Shown here one piece after another: positions 6,843-16,790 of a DNA stretch of 64,000 bases. Positions within the stretch are counted from its first letter, which is position 1. Every line of letters starts with the position of its first letter. The DNA comes from Corynebacterium sp. MSK297 (lineage in GTDB: Bacteria > Actinomycetota > Actinomycetes > Mycobacteriales > Mycobacteriaceae): NCBI RefSeq assembly GCF_030232885.1, contig NZ_JASPGD010000002.1, positions 1-64,000 of the forward strand, given 5' to 3'. Below the pieces are notes generated by a model that saw nothing but the letters and a program-made list of their open reading frames with translations, searched no databases and had not been told where the DNA came from. Position numbers and translations under genes: made by a program.

Positions 6843-8636
6843 CTAGCGCAGTGAGTTCCAGAGGTTTTCTGCCTCAATTTCGTCCCATAGCACCACGTTT
6901 CCGACGTCAGTATCAGCAAATCCACCGACCGGTACCGTCTTGGTTTCCACACCAGTACCCATTGACAATGCCAGACGGGCCAGGTGCCATACGTGATCGC
7001 TTTCGCCGACGGTAAACGATTTCGATACCGAGCTAATCATTGGGAATACGTCAAAAGGGTTGAGCAGTGTCGACGGGTTGGTGGCCTCATGCATCAGCGC
7101 AGAGAAAAACTCGCGCTGCCGTTCCACACGGTCCAAATCTCCCATCGCAGTGGCGCGGGTACGCACATAGCCCAGCGCGTTGGCACCATCCATTTCTTGG
7201 CATCCTGCGCCAACGTTGAGATTCGCCAACGGATCGTCGATCGGTTCGGATGGGCACAATTCCACTCCGCCGATGGCGTCGACAATATTGGCCAAACCGC
7301 CCATGCCCACTTCGGCGTAGTGATCAATGCTGACGCCGGTGTTGGCCTCAACGGTGTGCGTCAATAGCTGCGGGCCGCCATAAGTAAAAGCCGCATTGAT
7401 CTTGTCTTGCCCAAAACCGGGCACGTCGACGTAACTGTCGCGAGGAATGGAAATCAGCTGTGCGCTGGTGCCTTCCAAGTGCAGCAACATGATCGCGTCG
7501 GTGCGACCCGTTCCAATATCGCCACCGGTACCCAGGCGTGCGATATCTTCTTCGCTTAAGCCCACGCGTGAATCCGAACCAACCAACAACCAGTTCGTGC
7601 CCTTGGTGGATCCGATAGGTGCCTCAGGCTCCGAAGCTACGCGGGTGAGCTGGGCATCTGCCCAAAAAGCGATGACCAGCAGTAGAACTATGAGCACTGC
7701 CAACGGCCAGCCCAAGCATCCAGCACAACCGAATTTTGGTCGGCGAAGTTTTGCGCGCAACCCGGCTGCGCTGAACTTTCCGAAACCGCACCCAGCGGTT
7801 GCGCCGGGGTGTGGATTACGTACATCGGCGTGGGCTTGCTGGTACTGCTGGCCTGGTTGCCCATACCCGCCATCGGGGTGTGGATAGTACTGTCCAGGCT
7901 GTTGGGCATACGGTTGCCCCACATAATTTTGTGGCGGGCGTTGTTGTGGTGGTCGTTGCTGTTGCAGCGGCTGCTGATACGGAGACTGCTGCCCAGGAGG
8001 CTGTTGCCCTGGCCGCTGGGGAAATTGTTGTGCGGCACGACGCTGCTGCACCTCGCCGTGACGGTCCTGCCCTGCAGTGCGGCCCTGTGCGTACCCTGCT
8101 GCGGCGCCACCGGCAGCACCGCCCGCTACTGATCCGCCCAAGTCCATGCGGGTCGGTTCCGAAGGGATTCGCCTCTGGTTGCGCGACTGGTGCAGTTGCT
8201 CGCGGTTGACCGGGCGGGCACCCGGGTGTTTGCGCCCGGAGCCTGGACGTGCACCATGCCCAGCATCGTGATTTGTGCTCTGCCGAGCAGAATTAGCCCG
8301 TTGCGCATCATAAATAGCGCGCTCACGGCGCAGCTTGTCCCGGTCAATCGGCGGGCGGTTCGCCCGCGAATCTTGCCGGTTGGTGCGCGCCGGGCGCGCA
8401 GAACGAGGGGTACGCGAAGGTTCCTGTGGAACTTCGGGCTTGGCATGCCGCCCGCCACCAGCAGCATGACGGCCGCTTTCCCGTGCACGGTCGGGCGCTG
8501 GGCGCGGGCGCCGTCGTACTGGCCGACCGTAGCGATCCAGCAGCGGTTTACCGTCGCGTCCCAGGACGACGTCGCCTTCTGCAGGCCCGTGGGATGCCCC
8601 GTGCCGTTCAGTTGGCCGTTCTCCGCGATCATTCAT
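6843..8636 (-). CDS. LytR-CpsA-Psr family cell-wall ligase
   Basis: 597 residues. A long disordered cytoplasmic N-terminus rich in Arg, Pro and Gln (about 300 residues, with QQ/PP repeats) is followed by one membrane helix (PLAVLIVLLLVIAFW). The extracellular LCP domain follows, with VGSDSR, GTGRTDAIML, ISIPRDSYVDVPGFGQDKIN, ANALGYVRTR and DLDRVERQREF. LCP enzymes attach arabinogalactan or other polymers to peptidoglycan; the Arg and Asp residues in these motifs bind the pyrophosphate substrate. A start at 8636 is preferred because a TAAAGT box lies seven bases upstream; 22 upstream codons are open but unsupported. It probably cooperates with the arabinogalactan genes at 19-24 kb. Confidence 0.9.
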   Translation of the reverse strand: MNDRGERPTERHGASHGPAEGDVVLGRDGKPLLDRYGRPVRRRPRPAPDRARESGRHAAGGGRHAKPEVPQEPSRTPRSARPARTNRQDSRANRPPIDRDKLRRERAIYDAQRANSARQSTNHDAGHGARPGSGRKHPGARPVNREQLHQSRNQRRIPSEPTRMDLGGSVAGGAAGGAAAGYAQGRTAGQDRHGEVQQRRAAQQFPQRPGQQPPGQQSPYQQPLQQQRPPQQRPPQNYVGQPYAQQPGQYYPHPDGGYGQPGQQYQQAHADVRNPHPGATAGCGFGKFSAAGLRAKLRRPKFGCAGCLGWPLAVLIVLLLVIAFWADAQLTRVASEPEAPIGSTKGTNWLLVGSDSRVGLSEEDIARLGTGGDIGTGRTDAIMLLHLEGTSAQLISIPRDSYVDVPGFGQDKINAAFTYGGPQLLTHTVEANTGVSIDHYAEVGMGGLANIVDAIGGVELCPSEPIDDPLANLNVGAGCQEMDGANALGYVRTRATAMGDLDRVERQREFFSALMHEATNPSTLLNPFDVFPMISSVSKSFTVGESDHVWHLARLALSMGTGVETKTVPVGGFADTDVGNVVLWDEIEAENLWNSLR

Positions 8637-8643
8637 GGCAGAT

Positions 8644-8649
8644 ACTTTA
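8644..8649 (-). promoter_or_regulatory. -10 box of LCP gene (leaderless type)
   Basis: On the minus strand TAAAGT ends seven bases before the ATG at 8636. It decides the start codon against the upstream in-frame ATG at 8702. Confidence 0.4.
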
Positions 8650-8698
8650 CCCACCCTTGCTCGCAGGCTGCCCGTTAGCCAAAAATCAGGCGTGCACA

Positions 8699-8872
8699 TC
8701 AAGTGCGAGTCCGAGCAGCTCGTCGTCGCGGACGGGTATCAAACCCTAGTCTGAGCCCGCGCCATTGTTCGTTGTCGTCATCAAGCGGTTCGACCCATGC
8801 AGGCCATGTCGCTGCTTGAATTCCATCTTCTATGCTGATGCCATGTTTAGAAGCTGATTTTGTAACTCTCAT
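8699..8872 (-). pseudogene. Possible BrnT-like toxin fragment
   Basis: From ATG 8872 the minus strand reads MRVTKSASKHGI, then EPLDDDNEQWRGLRLGFDT. This recalls short actinobacterial BrnT-like proteins with an N-terminal KHG and an LRLGFDT core. After GFDT the frame becomes arginine-rich and ends at 8699. A one-base shift there gives VRDDELLGLALDVHA with a stop, which looks more protein-like, so a frameshift and truncation are suspected. No antitoxin partner gene is recognised beside it. Function and family are tentative. Confidence 0.3.
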
Positions 8873-9050
8873 GCAGCCGTCATTGAAGTAATCGCTTGTC
8901 GCATGAGTTCTGAGCGTGATAAATGCGTTTCTGCAGCTGTAACGGGCATGCCTATATCGGATAACGAAAATGTCCTCAACGGCACTATGTGCTTCCGTGC
9001 TTTCAATCGCACAATAATATGAAATCTCAGAATGATGTGAAGTAGCAGGG

Positions 9051-9056
9051 TAATCT
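9051..9056 (+). promoter_or_regulatory. -10 box of pheA (leaderless type)
   Basis: TAATCT ends seven bases before the pheA ATG at 9064, with no ribosome binding site between. Confidence 0.45.
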
Positions 9057-9063
9057 AGCGGGC

Positions 9064-9984
9064 ATGAGCACCGTGGCATACCTGGGACCCGCTGGAACTT
9101 TCACCGAGGCTGCACTGCACAAGCTACAGCGCGCCGGGGCGTTTGCTGGCGAAGGACAAAGTGCAGAGCCAAGTAATGGCTCCGGTGCCAGCGCTACTCG
9201 TGCTAGCGACGCTGCTCAGGGTATCACTGCTGTTCCGGTGGCTTCGCCGGGTGAGGCTTTACGACGCGTCAGCGCAGGCGAGGCCGACTATGCCGTCGTA
9301 GCCGCAGAAAGCTCCGTCGAAGGCGCAGTGACTGCTACGCACGACGCGTTGGTGGAAAACCCCGGATTGCAGATTTTCGCTGAGGCCACACTGGATATCC
9401 AATTCAGCATCCTGACTGGTAGCGAGGAAATCGCGGCAAAGCCGCAAGCGATTACCAGCATTGCCACGCATCCGGTGGCGTATCAGCAGATCCGCACCTG
9501 GGTGGACAATCATTTGCCGAATGCCGAGTTCATCCCAGCCTCATCCAATGGGGAGGCCGCGCGCATGGTCGCGCAAGGCCGTGTTGATGCCGCTGCCGCC
9601 CCGGATAATGCCGCTGATCTGCATGGGCTCGCGCGGCTAGCACAAGGGGTGGCTGATGTTTCCGGTGCCCAGACTCGTTTTATTGCACTTACTGCGGCGC
9701 AACGAAGTTCTGCACCCCGCACGGGGAACGACCGCACCGGAATTATTTTTCACGTGCACAACGAACCCGGCGCACTGGCCGACGTACTGCAGGAAATCGC
9801 TGGTCACGGGGTGGACCTATCGCGCATTGAATCCCGGCCGACGCGCACCGGACTGGGCACCTATCGCTTTCACGTCGACATGCATGGCCATATCGACGAC
9901 GGACCGGTGGCCGCGGCAGTCGCCGCCCTGGAGCAGCGGTGCGAGAAAGTGCAATTCCTGGGCTCTTGGCCCAAAGCACGGTAA
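9064..9984 (+). CDS. pheA: Prephenate dehydratase
   Basis: 306 residues. It converts prephenate to phenylpyruvate, the committed step to phenylalanine. The catalytic domain starts VAYLGPAGTFTEAAL and contains ESSVEGAVTATHDAL and ATHPVAYQQIRTW. The ACT regulatory domain after about residue 222 has FHVHNEPGALADVL and the Phe-binding motif LSRIESRP, so feedback inhibition by phenylalanine is expected. Residues 30-55 form a Ser/Ala-rich insert (GEGQSAEPSNGSGASATR) that many homologues lack. The histidine phosphatase gene lies 37 bases downstream. Confidence 0.95.
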   Translation: MSTVAYLGPAGTFTEAALHKLQRAGAFAGEGQSAEPSNGSGASATRASDAAQGITAVPVASPGEALRRVSAGEADYAVVAAESSVEGAVTATHDALVENPGLQIFAEATLDIQFSILTGSEEIAAKPQAITSIATHPVAYQQIRTWVDNHLPNAEFIPASSNGEAARMVAQGRVDAAAAPDNAADLHGLARLAQGVADVSGAQTRFIALTAAQRSSAPRTGNDRTGIIFHVHNEPGALADVLQEIAGHGVDLSRIESRPTRTGLGTYRFHVDMHGHIDDGPVAAAVAALEQRCEKVQFLGSWPKAR

Positions 9985-10021
9985 TTCATAGGCACGGCAA
10001 CTCATAGGCAGGGGTTTAAGC

Positions 10022-10675
10022 ATGGGAAAAATCATTTTGCTCCGCCACGGGCAAACGCATTCCAATATCCACGGCTACCTGGATACTCGCCCGCCGGGAG
10101 CAGAACTCAGTGAGCTGGGGCGTCGACAAGCCCACGCTGTTGGTGAGGAATTCGCCCGTGATCTGGGAGAAATCCCGCAGTGGTGGTCGTCGATGGCCAT
10201 CCGCACGCAGCAAACCTCTGAGATCGCTGCCCGTGCCTTCGAGCAATTCCGTGGGCTCGAGCCCTACACCATCCCGGTGCAGGTGACCCCGGGGCTGTTT
10301 GAGGTATTCGCTGGTGACTACGAAATGAGCCAAAACATGGGGAAAATCGCCGAATACCATCAGTGTTTGCTGCGGTGGCTCGAAGGCGACGAACAAGCAG
10401 CAACCCCTGGCGGTGAAACCTACCCCGAGATTCTGGCGCGCTATTTACCAGTGATGGAACAAGCCGCAGCCAGCGATAACACCACGGTCATTGCCAGTCA
10501 CGGCACCGTGGTGCGCGTTGTGGCACGTTACCTCACAGGCCTGGATGCGAGGCAAGCATTTGAATGGTATCTGCCGAACTGCCGCTATATCGTGCTAGAC
10601 CCGGCAGGGCGGAAATTTGGGCAGTGGAAGCTCGAACGCTGGGGCGATTATGATCTGGGGGCGCTGTATACCTGA
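10022..10675 (+). CDS. Histidine phosphatase family protein
   Basis: 217 residues of the phosphoglycerate-mutase-like fold. The phosphohistidine motif LLRHGQTHSN is at residues 6-15. The SMAIRTQQTSEIAA arginine and the second catalytic histidine in IASHGTVVRVVARYL complete the active site. The substrate is not evident; members act as phosphatases on sugar phosphates or small phosphorylated metabolites, and true glycolytic mutase activity is unlikely. The gene follows pheA at short distance and may be co-transcribed with it, an order also familiar from other corynebacteria. Confidence 0.85.
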   Translation: MGKIILLRHGQTHSNIHGYLDTRPPGAELSELGRRQAHAVGEEFARDLGEIPQWWSSMAIRTQQTSEIAARAFEQFRGLEPYTIPVQVTPGLFEVFAGDYEMSQNMGKIAEYHQCLLRWLEGDEQAATPGGETYPEILARYLPVMEQAAASDNTTVIASHGTVVRVVARYLTGLDARQAFEWYLPNCRYIVLDPAGRKFGQWKLERWGDYDLGALYT

Positions 10676-10789
10676 GCCGTGCAGCTTACGGGCGCCGACA
10701 GTGCCGAACGCGCCAGCAATCAGGTTTAAGGTTGGAGCCAGCACAAAGGCTAGAGCTTAGGGCTTAGGGTTTGAGGCACCAAGCAACTG

Positions 10790-11137
10790 TTACCCAAAAC
10801 CAGCGGCATGTAGCTGCTCTTCGTCCATACCGAAATAATGCCCAACCTCATGAAACACAGTCACCTCGACTTCGTCGGCAAGCTGCTGCACGCTGCTGCA
10901 ATAACGCTTCAGCGCCTCGCGGTAGACAAAAATCGCATCCGGTAAAAACCCCGTGTGGTGGTGGGTGCGTTCCACCAAGGACACGCCCTCATACAGGCCT
11001 AAAATCTCGGGGTTTTCCGGGTGAAAATCCTCAATCAAAATGGCCACATTGCGCAGGCGATACGCAAAATCATCCGGGATTTTATCTAGAGCATCCAGCA
11101 CTAGCTCCTCGAAATCCTCGTCGCTGATGTCCACCAT
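10790..11137 (-). CDS. Zincin-like metallopeptidase family protein
   Basis: 115 residues. The C-terminal half has EVTVFHEVGHYFGMDEEQL, an HExxH zinc motif with a following Glu. This matches the small metallopeptidase family formerly called DUF1025, with its N-terminal VSDEDFEELVLDALDKIP-like region. The natural substrate is unknown. It lies 32 bases after the septum-formation gene on the same strand, so the two are probably one transcript. Confidence 0.85.
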   Translation of the reverse strand: MVDISDEDFEELVLDALDKIPDDFAYRLRNVAILIEDFHPENPEILGLYEGVSLVERTHHHTGFLPDAIFVYREALKRYCSSVQQLADEVEVTVFHEVGHYFGMDEEQLHAAGFG

Positions 11138-11169
11138 GATCAGTTACCGCGATCCGTTACCACGACCAG

Positions 11170-12192
11170 CTACCGCCGCGGGTTACGCTTCGGACGTTCT
11201 TCCGGCGGGCCGCCATCGATTGTCAACGCACCGCGGCCTTCACGTGCCGTGCCTTCAATGGTGGAAAAACCGCCGCCATCGCGGGCATGCACCAGCGTGC
11301 AATTCACCGAATGGGAACCGTTGCGCCAGGACTCCTCACTCATTGCACCCCAATACGGTTGCAGCGTCGACTGATACAGGTTTTCTTCGCCGCCTACGTA
11401 ATCCTCGGCGGCACGGGTGCAGACGTCGGCAAGAAACTCATCTTGCGCTTCTTCGGCCGGGTAGCCGTCTGAGAAATTTTCCAACAGATTGACCGTGGAA
11501 GTCACCTCCATCTGGTGCGGCTCGCCACAGGCGACCTCCGTCAGTGTCTGGGATTCCTCGATACGCAGGCATGATTGCGTGCTGTACACCCGGGCCTGGT
11601 CGCGCTCGGAGACTTTGCCGGTGGTCAACTGCGGAACGCCGCGTGAATCAGTGCTTTGCAAACCGCACAGCATGGTCCGGTCCCCGTTTTCCCAGGCAGG
11701 AGCGGGCGGCAAGATCGGCGCAATGGAATACTTCCCGGAAGAATCAAAGCGTCCATCCAGGTACCGCAACGTTGGTGTCCAGCAGAGCTCCTCACGTAAT
11801 TGGGCCTGACGGGCGGTGCCAGGAATCTCCGCTTCCGGGCCGAACTCGGCAGTCGGGTAAGCACTCAGATCCTCGCGCGCGGAAATTTCAAAACGGTGTT
11901 CTTCGGCGCAATCGGCCTGCTCGAAGCTATTGATCTTGCCGTCGGCGTCAATATTCCAGGTCAGGCACGCGCCAACATCAGCGGTGGTAAACGATGCCAC
12001 CTGTGGTTTCCGCTTCTGCGTAGACTCCGTTGTCGGGTCGGCGTTGACGGTGCCGTCGTTCGCCTGGCCTGTGGAGGCGGCGCCGTCGTCGGAAAACAGC
12101 CCGTAGCCGGTTAATGCCGTTGCGCTGGCGAGCGCAGCCACCAGCGCGGTGCGCACTGCTGCTGCTGATCGCCATGATGCCTGAGTACTCAT
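11170..12192 (-). CDS. Septum formation family secreted/anchored protein
   Basis: 340 residues. A hydrophobic N-terminal segment at residues 12-32 ([20 protein letters not shown]) acts as signal or anchor. It is followed by a polar linker and two repeated units, each with a Cys-containing core (VGACLTWN, then CAEEHRFEI; later SCLRIEES, then CGEPHQMEV). This duplication is typical of the actinobacterial septum formation family, which is extracellular and has no defined catalytic role. The C-terminus is charged and proline-rich. It is divergent from serS, with only 44 bases between start codons. Confidence 0.75.
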   Translation of the reverse strand: MSTQASWRSAAAVRTALVAALASATALTGYGLFSDDGAASTGQANDGTVNADPTTESTQKRKPQVASFTTADVGACLTWNIDADGKINSFEQADCAEEHRFEISAREDLSAYPTAEFGPEAEIPGTARQAQLREELCWTPTLRYLDGRFDSSGKYSIAPILPPAPAWENGDRTMLCGLQSTDSRGVPQLTTGKVSERDQARVYSTQSCLRIEESQTLTEVACGEPHQMEVTSTVNLLENFSDGYPAEEAQDEFLADVCTRAAEDYVGGEENLYQSTLQPYWGAMSEESWRNGSHSVNCTLVHARDGGGFSTIEGTAREGRGALTIDGGPPEERPKRNPRR

Positions 12193-12236
12193 CGGCAGCT
12201 AGTTTACCTTGTCGTTTCACGCTAAACTCTGGAGGC
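12193..12236. promoter_or_regulatory. Compact divergent promoter region
   Basis: Two TAAACT boxes face opposite ways, at 12201-12206 (minus) and 12223-12228 (plus). Each ends eight bases from its start codon, ATG 12192 and GTG 12237. Both transcripts would be leaderless, and the two -35 regions must overlap the opposite -10 boxes. Confidence 0.5.
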
Positions 12237-13487
12237 GTGATTGATCTGAAGTTTTTGCGCGAAAACCCTGACCTTGTCCGACAGTCGCAGCGCACCCGCG
12301 GCGAGGACCCGCAGCTTGTCGACGAGTTGCTGGCTGCTGATGAAAAGCGCCGTCGCGCCATTGCCACCGCGGATGATCTGCGCGCGGAACAAAAGGCATT
12401 CGGCAAAAAAATCGGTCAGGCTTCTGCGGAAGAACGCCCAGCGCTCCTGGAAGGTTCTTCGGAGTTAAAGCTCAAGGTCAAGCAGGCATATGAAGAGCAA
12501 AAAGCGGCCGAGGATGAGGTCACTGCTATCCAGTACCGGTTGCCTAATATCGTCGAAGGCGCACCGGCGGGCGGTGAAGAAAATTTCATCGAGATCGAGC
12601 GCGTTGGCGAAATCCCGAGCTTTGATTTCGAGCCGAAAGACCACCTGGAACTCGGCGAAAAACTGGGCCTGATCGATATGGCCCGCGGTTCCAAGGTCGG
12701 CGGTGCGCGTTTTTATTACCTGACTGGCGACGGTGCCTTCTTGCAGCTGGGCATGATGATGCTCGCCGCGCAGAAAGCCCGCGAAGCAGGTTTCCAGTTG
12801 ATGGTGCCGCCGGTTTTGGTGCGCCCAGAAATTATGTCCGGCACTGGCTTTTTGGGTGAGCACGCCGACGAGATTTACTACCTGGAACGCGATGATATGT
12901 ACCTGGTGGGTACCTCGGAGGTGGCGCTGGCGGGCTACCACAAGGACGAGATCATTGATCTTGCCGACGGCCCGATTCGCTATGCCGGCTGGTCGTCGTG
13001 CTTCCGTCGGGAGGCTGGTTCCCACGGCAAGGACACCCGCGGTATTTTGCGTGTGCACCAGTTCGACAAGGTAGAAATGTTCAGCTACTGCAAGCCTGAG
13101 GATGCAGCAGCCGAACACCAGGCTCTGCTGAACCTGGAAAAAGACATGCTGGCGGCCATCGATGTTCCATACCGCACCATCGACGTCGCTGGCGGCGATT
13201 TGGGCACTTCGGCTGCACGCAAATTCGACAACGAGGCCTGGGTGCCATCGCAGCAGACTTTCCGTGAATTGACCTCCACGTCGAACTGCACCACCTTCCA
13301 GGCGCGCCGCTTGTTGACGCGCTACCGCGATGAGCAGGGAAAAACTCAGACTGCCGCGACGCTCAACGGCACATTGGCCACTACTCGCTGGCTGGTCGCG
13401 ATTCTGGAAAACCACCAGCAAGCCGACGGCACCGTGGTGGTTCCAGAAGCCCTGCGGCCGTTCGTCGGCAAGGAGATCCTGGCGTGA
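12237..13487 (+). CDS. serS: Seryl-tRNA synthetase
   Basis: 416 residues from GTG 12237 ([18 protein letters not shown]). The N-terminal coiled-coil arm for tRNA binding covers about residues 1-105. The class II catalytic core has [15 protein letters not shown], motif 2 [15 protein letters not shown] followed by [11 protein letters not shown], and motif 3 [19 protein letters not shown]. It charges tRNA-Ser in the cytosol. The frame is open upstream to 12114, but the family start and the TAAACT box support 12237. The stop overlaps the acyltransferase start by four bases. Confidence 0.97.
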   Translation: MIDLKFLRENPDLVRQSQRTRGEDPQLVDELLAADEKRRRAIATADDLRAEQKAFGKKIGQASAEERPALLEGSSELKLKVKQAYEEQKAAEDEVTAIQYRLPNIVEGAPAGGEENFIEIERVGEIPSFDFEPKDHLELGEKLGLIDMARGSKVGGARFYYLTGDGAFLQLGMMMLAAQKAREAGFQLMVPPVLVRPEIMSGTGFLGEHADEIYYLERDDMYLVGTSEVALAGYHKDEIIDLADGPIRYAGWSSCFRREAGSHGKDTRGILRVHQFDKVEMFSYCKPEDAAAEHQALLNLEKDMLAAIDVPYRTIDVAGGDLGTSAARKFDNEAWVPSQQTFRELTSTSNCTTFQARRLLTRYRDEQGKTQTAATLNGTLATTRWLVAILENHQQADGTVVVPEALRPFVGKEILA

Positions 13488-14362
13488 CGCGCTACCGCAG
13501 CCGCGCTCGGCTCCGTGTGCCGGAAAACCTGCCGAAGCTGAAAAAGCACCCGAAAGAGGCCCGCGAGTTTCCATATGGCATCCCGGTGGTGCCGATGGCT
13601 CGCTGGCTGATGTTTCTGCAGGGCATCGAAGTGACCGTGGACGGCGCCGAAAATATCCCTGCTGATGGTGGCGCGCTTCTGGCGATCAACCACACCGGCT
13701 ATTACGACTTCATCTTGGGTGGCTACCCGGCCTATGTGCGCGGACACCGCACCGTGCGCATGATGGCGAAAAAGGCGATTTTTGATACTCCGGTGGTGGG
13801 CGCTGCACTGCGGATGATGGGCCACATCAGCGTGGACCGTTCTGCAGGAAAAGGTGCTGCATCCAAAGATGCAGCGGTGCAGAAATTGCGTGAGGGCAAG
13901 CTGGTGGGGATTTTCCCTGAGGCTACGATCTCACGCTCATTTGAGATCAAAGACCTGAAAACCGGTGCTGTGCGCATCGCCGACGAAGCAGATGCGCTGT
14001 TGCTGCCAGTGATTATTTGGGGTTCACAGCGCGTCTGGACCAAAGGCTTACCGAAAAATTTACTGCGCCCCAATGTGCCTATTCGGGTTGCCGTCGGCAC
14101 GCCCATTGACGTGAGCGGTTCTGCAGAAAAAGACACCGCAGTACTCAAAGAAGCGATGGAAAAGCTGCTGGAAACCACCCGCGAGAAATACACTGAGCGC
14201 CACGGGCCTTTCGAGCCTGGCTTGCCGTGGCTGCCCGCATCGCTGGGCGGGGCCGCACCCACCCTGGAACAAGCCGCCGAGATTGATGCTGCCACACGGG
14301 CCGAACGCGACCGGAAGAAAGCTGCGAAAGCAGCGAAAGCGGGAAAGAAAGACCACAAGTGA
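13484..14362 (+). CDS. 1-acyl-glycerol-3-phosphate acyltransferase family protein
   Basis: 292 residues from a GTG overlapping the serS stop. PlsC-fold motifs: NHTGYYDF (HxxxxD active site, about residue 70), the following [14 protein letters not shown], and FPEATISRS for glycerolipid binding. It transfers acyl chains to lysophosphatidate or a related acceptor at the inner face of the membrane. The C-terminus is lysine/alanine-rich ([13 protein letters not shown]). A four-base overlap with the downstream HAD gene indicates an operon serS-acyltransferase-HAD-glpK. Confidence 0.9.
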   Translation: MTRYRSRARLRVPENLPKLKKHPKEAREFPYGIPVVPMARWLMFLQGIEVTVDGAENIPADGGALLAINHTGYYDFILGGYPAYVRGHRTVRMMAKKAIFDTPVVGAALRMMGHISVDRSAGKGAASKDAAVQKLREGKLVGIFPEATISRSFEIKDLKTGAVRIADEADALLLPVIIWGSQRVWTKGLPKNLLRPNVPIRVAVGTPIDVSGSAEKDTAVLKEAMEKLLETTREKYTERHGPFEPGLPWLPASLGGAAPTLEQAAEIDAATRAERDRKKAAKAAKAGKKDHK

Positions 14363-15213
14363 GCCAGCCTTGCGGAACCGACGCCGTCGGCCCGGCCCCG
14401 CGGCTGATCGTGAGTGACATCGACGGTACATTTCTGAACTCGGCAGACCGCGTTCCACAGCGAGTCCGCGATGCCGTGCACCAGGCCACCGCGCAGGGAA
14501 TGCACTTCGCACTTGCGACGGGGCGGCCTTTTCGCTGCTTGCAGCCGGTGCTGGAGCAACTCGTCGTGCGCCCAGTGTGCGTAACATCCAACGGTGCGGT
14601 GATTTATGACTGTGCCGCCGATGAGGTACTTAGCGCCGCGGAAATTTCGCCAGAGTTGATGGAAGAGGTCTACTACACTGCGCAAGAAATCTTTGCCCCC
14701 TATGGCGGGGTCAGTATCGCTGCAGAATACGCAGGGTATTCTGTGCGGCAAGACCCCACCGAGCTATTTATTGCCGCGGAAAATTATGCGCACACGTGGG
14801 CGGATTCGCAATTTATTACCACTCCCACGGAACAGGTGTGGCACAAACCCGCCGTGAAATTCCTGCTGCGTAACCCGGCTATGACCGCCAATGAGATGTA
14901 CGCGTTGCTGGCAGATCACGTTGATAGCCGTCGGGCACACCTGACGTATTCCATCGACGCGGGATTGTTGGAGGTCGCAGCACCAGGCGTAAACAAGGCC
15001 GCTGGCCTGGAATTTCTCGCCAAGCACTCGGGGGTCGCCGCCCAGGAAGTGGTGGCTTTCGGCGATATGCCCAATGACATCGAAATGTTGCACTGGGCCG
15101 GTTTAGGGGTTGCGGTAGAAAACGCACACCCGAGAGTGCGCGAGGCGGCTGATATGGTGACTGGGTCTAACGACGATGCCGGGATCGCCGAAATCATAGA
15201 ACGGTGGCTGTAG
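14359..15213 (+). CDS. Cof-type HAD-IIB hydrolase
   Basis: 284 residues from GTG 14359. HAD motif I is [11 protein letters not shown], motif [10 protein letters not shown], and the C-terminal motifs [13 protein letters not shown] and [13 protein letters not shown] with the metal-binding Asp residues. The type IIB cap lies in between. These enzymes dephosphorylate sugar or nucleotide phosphates in the cytosol; the specific substrate is not visible. It overlaps the upstream acyltransferase by four bases and is seven bases from glpK, so a polyol or lipid precursor phosphate is plausible but unproven. Confidence 0.88.
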   Translation: MSQPCGTDAVGPAPRLIVSDIDGTFLNSADRVPQRVRDAVHQATAQGMHFALATGRPFRCLQPVLEQLVVRPVCVTSNGAVIYDCAADEVLSAAEISPELMEEVYYTAQEIFAPYGGVSIAAEYAGYSVRQDPTELFIAAENYAHTWADSQFITTPTEQVWHKPAVKFLLRNPAMTANEMYALLADHVDSRRAHLTYSIDAGLLEVAAPGVNKAAGLEFLAKHSGVAAQEVVAFGDMPNDIEMLHWAGLGVAVENAHPRVREAADMVTGSNDDAGIAEIIERWL

Positions 15214-15220
15214 AACAACC

Positions 15221-16771
15221 ATGTATATCGCTGCACTCGACCAAGGCACCACATCCACGCGGTGCCTTATTTTTGACCGCGACGGGACAGTGGTCTCGCA
15301 GGCTCAGCTGGAACACCAGCAGATTATGCCGCGGAAAGGGTGGGTGGAGCATGATCCGAATGAGATTTGGACGAATTCGCGCCGGGTGATCTCGTCCGCG
15401 ATGGTGGAATTAGATATCACCGCCCGCGACGTGAAAGCCTTGGGGGTGACCAACCAGCGCGAGACCGCCGTCGTCTGGGAGAAAGCTACCGGTAAGCCTA
15501 TTTATAACGCGATTGTCTGGCAGGATACCCGCACCGGCTCGGAGTTTTCTGATGCGACGGTTTGGCAGGCGAAGACCGGGCTATTGGCAAATTCCTACCC
15601 CGCGGGACCGAAGATTGCCTGGATTTTGGATCATGTCGACGGCGCACGTGAGCGCGCTGAACGCGGCGAGCTATTGGCCGGCACCATTGATTCGTGGCTG
15701 GTGTGGAACCTCACTGGAGGGACCGAAGAAAACAGCAGCGCCGACGATGATCGGGGCAGTGAGTACGACCGTGACAATGGTTCCTGCGAAGCGCTACACA
15801 TCACCGACGTGACTAATGCCTCGCGCACCTTATTGCTCGACCTGCACACTCTGGATTGGGACGATGAACTCTGCGAAGCTTTACGCGTGCCTAAGCAGAT
15901 CTTGCCGACGATCGTCCCCTCGATTGGAGAGCTAGGCGAGGTCCGCCATCGCGGTTCATTGACTGGTGTGAAAATCACCGGAATTTTGGGTGACCAGCAA
16001 GCGGCGATGTTCGGACAACGGTGCTTCCACCCCGGTGATGCAAAAAATACCTATGGCACTGGTTTATTCTTGCTGTTGAACACCGGCACAGAACCGAAGT
16101 TTTCTGAGCATGGGTTGCTCACCACGATCGCGTACCAGCAGCAAGGTGAAGAGCCAGTGTATGCGCTGGAAGGCTCGGTTGCAGTTGGTGGCTCATTAAT
16201 TCAGTGGCTGCGTGACCAACTGGGAATTATCCCAGACGCTGCCTCAAGTGAATCGGTTGCGGCTGATGACAATGGCGGGGTGTATATTGTCCCGGCGTTT
16301 TCTGGGTTGTTTGCTCCGCGTTGGCGGCCCGATGCTACCGGTGTAATCGTGGGATTAACCCGCTATGCGGACCGCAGCCACATTACTCGTGCTGCTTTGG
16401 AAGCGACGTGTTTTCAAACCAGGGAAGTGGTTGAAGCCATGCAAAAAGATGCCGGACGGGAGTTATCGGGTCTGTGTGTTGATGGTGGAATGGTGGCGAA
16501 TGATCTGCTCATGCAGATGCAGGCTGATATTTTGGGATCGTCGGTACAGCGTCCGGAAATGATTGAGACGACCGTGTGGGGTGCCGCTCTGGCCGCTGGC
16601 ATTGGTATTGGGTGGTGGGATTTTTCGAATGACGACTACGCTGCTGATCGGATTTGGGAACCAGAGATGCCAGAAGCCCGGCGTGAGCAGCTCTACTACA
16701 TGTGGAATCAAGCGGTAGAACGCACGTTGGGCTGGGAAAATGCCGCAGACGATACTGGGGCTGGGCAGTAA
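15221..16771 (+). CDS. glpK: Glycerol kinase
   Basis: 516 residues. It phosphorylates glycerol to glycerol 3-phosphate with ATP. FGGY-kinase motifs are clear: [16 protein letters not shown] at the start, [57 protein letters not shown] and [16 protein letters not shown]. Between LVWNLTGG and [12 protein letters not shown] there is an acidic insert of about 25 residues (near residue 170; [19 protein letters not shown]) absent from typical GlpK, lying away from the catalytic motifs. It is the last gene of the operon beginning at serS. Confidence 0.95.
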   Translation: MYIAALDQGTTSTRCLIFDRDGTVVSQAQLEHQQIMPRKGWVEHDPNEIWTNSRRVISSAMVELDITARDVKALGVTNQRETAVVWEKATGKPIYNAIVWQDTRTGSEFSDATVWQAKTGLLANSYPAGPKIAWILDHVDGARERAERGELLAGTIDSWLVWNLTGGTEENSSADDDRGSEYDRDNGSCEALHITDVTNASRTLLLDLHTLDWDDELCEALRVPKQILPTIVPSIGELGEVRHRGSLTGVKITGILGDQQAAMFGQRCFHPGDAKNTYGTGLFLLLNTGTEPKFSEHGLLTTIAYQQQGEEPVYALEGSVAVGGSLIQWLRDQLGIIPDAASSESVAADDNGGVYIVPAFSGLFAPRWRPDATGVIVGLTRYADRSHITRAALEATCFQTREVVEAMQKDAGRELSGLCVDGGMVANDLLMQMQADILGSSVQRPEMIETTVWGAALAAGIGIGWWDFSNDDYAADRIWEPEMPEARREQLYYMWNQAVERTLGWENAADDTGAGQ

Positions 16772-16790
16772 CGACTACGGCTAGTTGTGA

